In this document: in pieces, positions 1 through 5,185 of the stretch
Position numbering within the stretch: position 1 is the first letter of the stretch
Layout: every line of letters begins with the position of its first letter
NCBI GenBank assembly: GCA_964417785.1
Contig: CAYQJO010000203.1
Coordinates: forward strand, 1 to 7,734
Direction: 5' to 3'
Source: DAOTUL01 sp034437435
Lineage (GTDB): Bacteria > Chloroflexota > Anaerolineae > Aggregatilineales > Phototrophicaceae
DNA length: 7,734 nucleotides
Translations under genes and position numbers: made by a program
Notes under the pieces: generated by a model
What the model saw: the letters and a program-made list of their open reading frames with translations, nothing else
Told to the model about the DNA's origin: nothing
Databases searched by the model: none

Positions 1-24
1 TGCAGCAACTCATGCGCGAGACGC

Positions 25-40
25 GAGCGACGGCATCAAC
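25..40 (+). other. Putative omega-RNA guide segment
   Basis: In IscB systems the roughly 16-nt guide lies immediately 5' of the first stem of the omega-RNA scaffold and comes from the DNA flanking the left end of the element. By that rule the guide is the segment just before the stem that starts at about base 41. Its left limit is set only by the usual guide length. No target for it was seen elsewhere in the window. The position is inferred from family architecture. Confidence 0.4.
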
Positions 41-186
41 GACCACCCGCTGAAGTGGGTGGGTGGTTAAACAGGCTGAGGGTCTAAGCCCGTGCTGCTC
101 ACACTAAACCGCCCGATAACGCCAAACAAGTTTGGATGGCGAGGAGAACTTAACCGGCAACAGCCGAGAACCGAAAGGTAACTTTT
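25..186 (+). ncRNA. omega-RNA (HEARO-type) of an IscB element
   Basis: This non-coding stretch lies directly 5' of the iscB frame and in the same orientation, where omega-RNAs of IscB systems sit. In such systems the RNA binds IscB and its 5' end guides DNA cleavage. The sequence shows a first stem (41-51 paired with 58-68, with G-U pairs). It is followed at 71-80 by ACAGGCTGAG, a block I recall at the same place in known IscB omega-RNAs. Further hairpins are 122-126/131-135 (loop CAAG), CGGC/GCCG at 155-158/163-166 (loop AACA), and ACC/GGT at 170-172/177-179 closed by a GAAA tetraloop. The RNA runs right up to the GTG start at 187, as in the family. The exact 5' end is unknown because the promoter lies outside the window or in the first bases. 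The scaffold looks intact although its protein partner is not. Confidence 0.75.
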
Positions 187-532
187 GTGCAACGTGTACT
201 GGTAGTAGATAAGAACAAGCAGCCACTCATGCCCTGCCGTCCGGCACGGGCGCGGAAGCTGCTGAAGAACGGGCGGGCGGCGGTCTTCCGGCGCGAACCG
301 TTCACGATCATCCTGAAAGACCGCGAAGGCGGCGATGTGCAGCCGGTCGCACTCAAGATCGACCCCGGCAGTAAGACCACCGGCATTGCGCTGGTAGCCG
401 ACTTCAAGCGGGGAAAGCGTGTCGTGTGGGCGGGTGAACTTCACCACCGGGGGCAGCAGATACGCGATAAACTGCTCAGCCGCCGTCAGCTGCGGTGTGG
501 ACGACGAACACGCAAGATGCGCTACCGCAAGC

Positions 533-595
533 CACGTTTACAGCTATCAGAAAGGAGAAGCGGCTTCCGCGAACCGAAGGTTCGACACCCGATAA
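533..595 (+). pseudogene. Possible out-of-frame IscB C-terminal remnant
   Basis: Reading in the frame that includes codon 542 gives a short peptide containing YSYQKGEAAS, which ends at TAA 593-595. This resembles the extreme C-terminal tail of IscB/HNH-type proteins (a Gly-Tyr-x-Tyr segment followed by a Lys-Gly-rich end). It begins exactly where the N-terminal IscB frame loses similarity, at about 535-541. The simplest reading is that the middle of iscB, including HNH and RuvC-II/III, was deleted and the two ends joined out of frame. The match is to a short, weakly conserved tail recalled from the family, so chance is possible. Confidence 0.4.
570..584 (+). repeat. Perfect inverted repeat, possible right end of the iscB element
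   Basis: CGAACC (570-575) and GGTTCG (579-584) form a perfect 6-bp stem with a GAA loop. IS200/IS605-related elements carry subterminal hairpins at their ends. This one lies between the iscB remnant and the first codon of the next gene, so it may mark the right end of the degenerate element. No T-run follows, which argues against an intrinsic terminator. Confidence 0.3.
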
Positions 596-623
596 AGCAA
601 GTGGTTTCCGCCGCATAATTTCG

Positions 624-1769
624 ATGAAGATACTGTTCAGTCTGCTCTATTATTTGCCACATCGAACGGGCATGCCGATCTATGTCCAGCGTGTCTCCGA
701 AGAACTGGTCAAACGTGGACACGAGGTCACAGTGCTGGCGGCACGTCACCGACCCCATCTGCCGTATGAAGAGACGATCAATGGGGTGCGGGTGGTGCGG
801 TTGTGGGCACCCATGTTCCCGATCAGTCGTGGTATGGTCATGCCGGCGTTTCCCTGGGCTGCTTATCGCCTGATCCAAGCGCATGATGTGGTGAGTATTC
901 ACACACCGATGCTGGAAACCGCGTTGGTGAGTGTGCTGGCGCGGCTGGCCGGCAAGACGGTGATCCCGACTCATCATGGCGATTTGCTGCTGCCACCGGG
1001 GCTGACCAACCGCCTCATCCAGGGGATCATGTTCGCCCTGTACAGCTATATGGCGAAGCAGGCACCACGCATCGTGGGATATACCCATGATTATGCCGAT
1101 CATTCCTACTATTTGCAGCCTTTCCGTGACAAAGTTGACGTGATCCACCCACCGATCACCATTCCTGACCCTGACCCCGACCATGTGGCGGCACTCCGAC
1201 AGGAGTGGTCGCATAACGGTGGCCCGGTGATCGGTTTTGCCGGTCGCTTTGTGCAGGAGAAGCGCCCGGACTTGCTGATTCAGGCGCTGGATGTGGTTAA
1301 CCGGAAGTATCCCGATGCCAGGATTGTCTTCGCTGGCGAATACGACATCCCGTATGAGAACACCTGGGATTTGTACCAGCCAGTTGTTGAGCAGTACCGC
1401 GACCAACTGATCTTACTGGGACTGGCCGACGATATGCAGTTCATGGCCGACTTCTACGCTGCCTGTGATGTGATCGCTTTGACCAGCGACAGCGAGTGTT
1501 TCGCGCTGATCCAGGTGGAGGCGATGCTGTGCGGCACGCCGATGGTGATGACCAATACCCCCGGTGGACGTGTGCCGGTGATTAAGACCGGCATGGGCGA
1601 ACTGGCACAACCAGGCGATTCGGCCAGCATCGGTGAGGCAATTGTACGCGTGCTGGATAATCCGGCGCATTACATCCGGAGTGCCGAGGAGATTGAAGCG
1701 TCTTTCTCGTTCAAGAATACGGTGGACCGCTACGAGCGCCTGTTCGAGGAGTACGCCCGACGTGGTTGA
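624..1769 (+). CDS. Glycosyltransferase family 4 (GT-B fold)
   Basis: This 381-residue protein is a retaining GT4-type glycosyltransferase, expected at the cytoplasmic face of the membrane, moving a sugar from a nucleotide-sugar donor to a lipid-linked or glycan acceptor. The N-terminal half is a GT-B Rossmann domain starting MKILFSLLYYLP with the acceptor-side glycine loop near Gly16, then EELVKRGHEVTVL. The C-terminal half begins at about residue 200 with FAGRFVQEKRPDLLI; Arg208 and Lys213 fit the donor-phosphate contacts. The EX7E motif is present (Glu291 and Glu299, in ECFALIQVE) followed by AMLCGTPMV. Length is normal for the family. ATG 624 gives the typical GT4 N-terminus; an in-frame start at 495 would add residues read through iscB DNA. 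No good Shine-Dalgarno sequence precedes 624, which may follow from the iscB insertion just upstream. Its stop overlaps the start of the methyltransferase gene. Sugar and acceptor cannot be predicted. Confidence 0.9.
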   Translation: MKILFSLLYYLPHRTGMPIYVQRVSEELVKRGHEVTVLAARHRPHLPYEETINGVRVVRLWAPMFPISRGMVMPAFPWAAYRLIQAHDVVSIHTPMLETALVSVLARLAGKTVIPTHHGDLLLPPGLTNRLIQGIMFALYSYMAKQAPRIVGYTHDYADHSYYLQPFRDKVDVIHPPITIPDPDPDHVAALRQEWSHNGGPVIGFAGRFVQEKRPDLLIQALDVVNRKYPDARIVFAGEYDIPYENTWDLYQPVVEQYRDQLILLGLADDMQFMADFYAACDVIALTSDSECFALIQVEAMLCGTPMVMTNTPGGRVPVIKTGMGELAQPGDSASIGEAIVRVLDNPAHYIRSAEEIEASFSFKNTVDRYERLFEEYARRG

Positions 1770-2604
1770 TCTGAAGACCATCGACTTCATGACGCGGAAC
1801 GAGGCCGATATGGCCTTCAAGCGGCGGGTGCGCACCATCTTCGAATGGGCCGATCCGCAGGACGACGACGTCATCCTGGATATGCCGTGTGGGCGCGGAT
1901 TCTATCTGAACATGTTTCGCTATGTCAGCCGCTGCCGTCTGTATGGCGCGGACCTGGACAGCGATGTGCTGGCGAAGGCGCAGGTCAACGTGGGCCATCT
2001 ACCCGATGTGTATCTGACACACGCCAGCCTCTACGATTTACCCTATCCTGGTGACTTCTTCGATGCGGTCATTCTATCCGAAGTGCTGGAACACCTGGAC
2101 GACGACACTGCCGCGCTGCATGAGGTCTACCGGGTTCTCAAACCGGGCGGGGTGGTCGCCATCACCGTACCCAACGCCGACTATCCCTTCTGGTGGGACC
2201 CGATCAACCGGATGCTGGAGTTCCTTCTGGATACCCATATCAGTCGGGGACCGCTGGCTGGCATATGGGCCAACCATGTGCGGCTGTATGGCCGCGAGGA
2301 ACTGCGCGAAAGTGTACTCTCCGCCGGGTTTCGCGTGGAAGAAGAACGGTCGTTCACCCATCATAGTTTCCCGTTCATCCACAATCTGGTGTATGGAATC
2401 GGGAAGCCGCTGCTCGAAAAGGGCGCACTGCCGGACTCGATGGCGGCTGTGGCGGATCGAACGCGCTTCGATGAAGACAAACACACCGGCCTGAATCCGA
2501 TCAGCCTGGGATTGGCGGCGTTCAATTACTTTGATCGCAAGAACAATATGAACGAATCTCCGGAGATTTCGACGGTCAATCTGTGTGTGAAGGGGCGGAA
2601 ATGA
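1762..2604 (+). CDS. Class I SAM-dependent methyltransferase
   Basis: This 280-residue protein has a Rossmann-type methyltransferase core. Motif I is VILDMPCGRG (residues 37-46). The acidic residue that binds the ribose of SAM fits Asp64 in GADLDSD. FDAVILSEVLEHLDDD (100-115) is the motif typical of Methyltransf_11-like enzymes, and VLKPGGVVAITVPN (125-138) is the next conserved strand. A roughly 140-residue C-terminal part, with YGREELRESVLSAGF and a hydrophobic stretch, probably shapes the acceptor site. GTG 1762 is preferred because GAGGAG at 1745-1750 lies at a workable distance, it yields an 8-base overlap with the GT4 gene, and VDLKTIDFMTRNEADMAFKRR looks like continuous family sequence. 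ATG 1789 is the alternative. Its end overlaps the next gene as ATGA. Between a GT4 and a GT-C gene it probably O-methylates a sugar, glycan end or lipid intermediate; the substrate is inferred from context only. Confidence 0.88.
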   Translation: MVDLKTIDFMTRNEADMAFKRRVRTIFEWADPQDDDVILDMPCGRGFYLNMFRYVSRCRLYGADLDSDVLAKAQVNVGHLPDVYLTHASLYDLPYPGDFFDAVILSEVLEHLDDDTAALHEVYRVLKPGGVVAITVPNADYPFWWDPINRMLEFLLDTHISRGPLAGIWANHVRLYGREELRESVLSAGFRVEEERSFTHHSFPFIHNLVYGIGKPLLEKGALPDSMAAVADRTRFDEDKHTGLNPISLGLAAFNYFDRKNNMNESPEISTVNLCVKGRK

Positions 2605-5153
2605 CCTACGATGATGTCCCGGTGAACGAGGAATCAGAACTGCCCGGTATGCGCACATTTGAAGACCTGACCCTGGCGGAGGTCGTCGGGTTGCTGGTGC
2701 GCTCACCCCGGCAGACCACGAAAGCGCTTTGGGAAGTCATTCGTACACCGGCGCAATACGCACCGCCATCGATTGCCGTGCCTGAACAATCCGAAACTCG
2801 TGATCGCACCCGGACGGAATACGCGCCGCTATCGCAGGCAGACCGGCGGGTGGCGATGCAGCTTGGTCTGCGGTTTTCCGCGCTGGTGATGGCGATCTGG
2901 GGTTGTCGTATTCTCATTTCGACTGGATTGGGCGGGCTGCGCACCGAATCCAGCCAGTTAGCGGATGGTCTGCCATTCCTGCTCATCGGTGCGTTGATCT
3001 GGCTGTATGCCGAGGTCTACGGTGATTGGCCCGCGATTCAGCAGTGGTGGCGTGGGCGTAAGCGTGCGGCAGGCAATGTAAACGATCAGACCTCACCCCC
3101 CGACCCCCTCTCCAAACGGAGAGGGGGGGATTCCTACCCGGACCATAGCGGCTCAGCGACTCAGTCTGATGGTAATAGACGCATGGATAATCGGGCTGAC
3201 ATACCACAGTGGATGGTGATTCATCCGGTGCGGGTGTTTGCCGCTGTCGGAGTGCTGCCGTCTGTGCTGATGGCGTGGGAGGGGACTGCCAACAATTACT
3301 TCTCGCTGATGGGCTTCTGGGGCTGGATCATCAGCATTGCCCTGGCGCTGGTGGCTGTGGCACCGGATAGCTGGCGACCGGATCGGTTGCTCGTCAATTT
3401 CTACCGCCGTGTGAGGTCGATCCGTGTGAATTGGACGTTGCTGGCGCTGTCAGGCATCATCGTTCTTGCTGCCTATTTCCGCCTGTACAATCTGGACGGG
3501 GTGCCGCCGGAGATGACCAGCGACCATAAGGAGAAGCTGGAAGATGCGCAGCGGGTGGTCGAGGGCGCACGCGATGTGTTTTTCACCGACAACGGTGGGC
3601 GCGAGGGGTTCCAGATGTATGCACTGGCGCTGCTGGCGCAGCTTCCCGGCCTGCAAATGAACTTCACGCTGCTCAAAATCCTGGCGGTGATCGAGAGTCT
3701 CGTCACGATTCCGGTGCTATGGTGGATGGGCCGGGAGGTCATGAACGACCGCAGATACGGCAATCTGGTTGGATTGGCACTGGCAGCGCTGGTGGCAGTG
3801 AGCTACTGGCATGTCGCCATGACGCGCTTGTCGCTGCGGATTGTGCTGACGCCGCTGGTGGCGGCGCTGCTGCTGATCTATCTGGCTCGTGGGATGCGCC
3901 ACAACCGGCGCGGCGATTTCCTCATGGCCGGGTTGGTTCTCGGATTCGGGATGTACACGTATCAGGCGGTGCGTATGCTGCCGCTCGTCGTGCTGGTCGG
4001 GGTGGCCTTCGCCATGATCGGTCGCTGGCGGCAGTGGCAGCGCTATCTGTTCAACCTGACGCTGCTGGTGGTGGTGTCGCTGGTGATATTCGTGCCGCTG
4101 GCCCGATTCTCGGTCGATTATCCCAACCTGTTCTGGATGCGCACCGCCGGGCGTATCCTGGGCGATGACATCATTCAGGAGATTGACGAAGACGGGACGG
4201 TGACGGAGCGTGAGGCGACCTTCGATGAGCGCATGGACGCCTTACAGGAGAATCTGCCCATCCTGACCGACAACCTGCGCAACGCGCTGTTGATGTTCAA
4301 CTGGAAGGGCGATGTTGGCTGGATCAACGGCGTACCTAACCAACCGGCACTGGACATCTTCACTGGTGGGTTGTTCATCGTCGGTGTGATCGCGTGGCTG
4401 GCGCTGACCGTGCGGCGGCGAGACCCGGTCTATGCACTGGTGCCGGTGATGCTGCTGATAATGCTGCTGCCGTCGGCGCTGTCGATTGCGATGCCGATGG
4501 AGAACCCCAGCGCGACCCGCACCAGCGGGGCGCTGCCAGCGGCCTATCTATTGGCGGCACTGCCGTTGACGCTGATGGTAGTTGAGATCAACCGGGTGTT
4601 GGCCCGGCGGAGCAGTCGGATTGCGACCGGATTGCTGGTGGGTATAGTAATGGTGGGGGCCTATTCGGCCAACAGCACGCTGTATTTTGAGGACTACCTG
4701 GAGTCGTACCGCGAATCGTGGCGTCCACACAGCGAACCGGGCGCGGTATTGCGTGGATTCGCACAGAGCGACGGCAGCTACGCCAACGGATTCCTGATTG
4801 GCTATACCCACTGGCTGGACCATATCATCGTCGGGATGGAGGCCGGGGTGCTGGACTGGCCCAACGGTATTGTCGGAGTCGAAAACGTCCCCGATTTTGT
4901 AATTGATCGCTACTACTGCGAAACCGATTATGTGCTGGATGTGGACCGCGATTTGTTGTTCTTCTACTATCCGTTGGATAGCGACAGCGAGACTGCTCTA
5001 AAGCGCCTGTTCCCGGATGGGCGGGTGATGGATTATGACAGTGACTTTGACAACGGCGATTTCAAGATGTATCGTGTGCCTGCGTTGGGCCAGGATGAGT
5101 TTGAGACGTTTGTTGCGGACCATGCCGATGATCCGGCTTGCCTGCCGGATTGA
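2601..5153 (+). CDS. GT-C fold membrane glycosyltransferase with N-terminal membrane extension
   Basis: This polytopic protein of 850 residues resembles ArnT/PMT-like GT-C enzymes, which use polyprenyl-phosphate sugars on the outer face of the membrane. Residues 1-86 are polar and probably cytoplasmic. Membrane segments lie at about 88-108 and 123-141, then a polar linker (142-205), then segments at about 208-228, 235-256 and 278-298. The GT-C part starts with FRLYNLDGVPPEMTSDHKEK. Asp308 stands where the catalytic acidic residue of the first outer loop is expected, and NGGREGFQMY (331-340) is the second loop motif. YWHVAMTRLSLR around His404 follows. The last membrane segment is at about 677-690, then an outer domain to the end. 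ATG 2601 overlaps the methyltransferase stop as ATGA and has AAGGGG upstream, so it is chosen over GTG 2583. The linker contains an inserted palindromic repeat. Donor and acceptor are unknown. Confidence 0.82.
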   Translation: MTYDDVPVNEESELPGMRTFEDLTLAEVVGLLVRSPRQTTKALWEVIRTPAQYAPPSIAVPEQSETRDRTRTEYAPLSQADRRVAMQLGLRFSALVMAIWGCRILISTGLGGLRTESSQLADGLPFLLIGALIWLYAEVYGDWPAIQQWWRGRKRAAGNVNDQTSPPDPLSKRRGGDSYPDHSGSATQSDGNRRMDNRADIPQWMVIHPVRVFAAVGVLPSVLMAWEGTANNYFSLMGFWGWIISIALALVAVAPDSWRPDRLLVNFYRRVRSIRVNWTLLALSGIIVLAAYFRLYNLDGVPPEMTSDHKEKLEDAQRVVEGARDVFFTDNGGREGFQMYALALLAQLPGLQMNFTLLKILAVIESLVTIPVLWWMGREVMNDRRYGNLVGLALAALVAVSYWHVAMTRLSLRIVLTPLVAALLLIYLARGMRHNRRGDFLMAGLVLGFGMYTYQAVRMLPLVVLVGVAFAMIGRWRQWQRYLFNLTLLVVVSLVIFVPLARFSVDYPNLFWMRTAGRILGDDIIQEIDEDGTVTEREATFDERMDALQENLPILTDNLRNALLMFNWKGDVGWINGVPNQPALDIFTGGLFIVGVIAWLALTVRRRDPVYALVPVMLLIMLLPSALSIAMPMENPSATRTSGALPAAYLLAALPLTLMVVEINRVLARRSSRIATGLLVGIVMVGAYSANSTLYFEDYLESYRESWRPHSEPGAVLRGFAQSDGSYANGFLIGYTHWLDHIIVGMEAGVLDWPNGIVGVENVPDFVIDRYYCETDYVLDVDRDLLFFYYPLDSDSETALKRLFPDGRVMDYDSDFDNGDFKMYRVPALGQDEFETFVADHADDPACLPD
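3092..3130 (+). repeat. C-rich/G-rich palindromic interspersed repeat inside a CDS
   Basis: CCCCCTCTCC (3104-3113) and GGAGAGGGGG (3118-3127) form a perfect 10-bp stem with an AAAC loop, preceded by CTCACCCCCCGA and followed by GGGATTCC. This composition matches a family of short interspersed hairpin repeats that I associate with cyanobacterial and Chloroflexota genomes. Here it lies in the open frame of the GT-C gene and encodes TSPPDPLSKRRGGDS (residues 164-178) in a polar loop between two membrane segments, so it appears to be tolerated without loss of frame. The exact ends of the unit cannot be set from a single copy. Confidence 0.75.
5129..5152 (+). repeat. Inverted repeat over the stop codon of the first GT-C gene
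   Basis: ATCCGGC (5131-5137) and GCCGGAT (5144-5150) are perfect complements around a 6-base loop. Two G-U pairs extend the stem to 5129 and 5152, so it reaches into the TGA stop at 5151-5153. No T-run follows, so a strong intrinsic terminator is unlikely. In the mRNA it could protect the 3' end of the upstream message or tune translation of the gene that starts at 5186. It may also simply reflect GC-rich codon use. Confidence 0.35.
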
Positions 5154-5185
5154 GGATATTCGGGCCAGGGGGTGTATAAGCAGGT
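5154..5185 (+). promoter_or_regulatory. Short intergenic leader with weak ribosome binding site
   Basis: This 32-base gap is the only spacer between genes within the operon. AGGGGG at 5167-5172 lies about 13 bases before ATG 5186, further than ideal, and a GCAGG at 5180-5184 lies too close. No convincing -10/-35 pair or terminator is seen, so the downstream gene is probably read from the same transcript, with modest translation initiation. Confidence 0.35.

Larger units (their letters stand above)
187..618 (+). pseudogene. iscB: Truncated IscB nuclease (RuvC-I and bridge helix only)
   Basis: IscB is the RNA-guided nuclease of OMEGA systems and a relative of the Cas9 ancestor; intact proteins are usually about 400-500 residues. 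This frame has only 143. It begins with GTG at 187, flush with the omega-RNA. It shows the N-terminal PLMP motif (residues 13-16), the RuvC-I strand LKIDPGSKTTGIALV (56-70) with the catalytic Asp at 59, and an arginine-rich bridge helix (about 97-117, ending RYRKPR). After residue 117 the sequence no longer resembles IscB and ends at TAA 616-618. The HNH domain and RuvC-II/III are absent, so it cannot cleave DNA by the known mechanism. It could be a decayed gene or a short RNA-binding remnant. The next gene starts only 5 bases after the stop. N-terminal identity is strong; loss of nuclease function is inferred from the missing domains. Confidence 0.85.

Noticed and set aside
1..186. Small protein-coding gene upstream of iscB
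   Set aside because: The only short frames run across strong RNA stems and the ACAGGCTGAG block; the RNA reading fits better.
495..623. Upstream in-frame start for the glycosyltransferase
   Set aside because: It would add 43 residues read out of frame through the iscB remnant; MKILFSLLYYLP at 624 is the usual GT4 beginning.
522..1406. 294-residue open frame on the minus strand
   Set aside because: It lies opposite the GT4 gene, has no recognisable motif and is rich in His, Arg and Gln, as expected of an antisense shadow of GC-rich coding DNA.
1633..1761. Longer start for the methyltransferase inside the GT4 gene
   Set aside because: The extra residues are the GT4 coding sequence read in another frame; GTG 1762 has a ribosome site and a small overlap.
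2074..2706. 210-residue minus-strand frame across the methyltransferase and GT-C junction
   Set aside because: No motif is visible, and both plus-strand genes it opposes have clear family motifs.
3104..3127. Intrinsic terminator from the 10-bp GC stem
   Set aside because: It is inside an open reading frame, has no T-run and continues into clear coding sequence; a repeat insertion explains it better.
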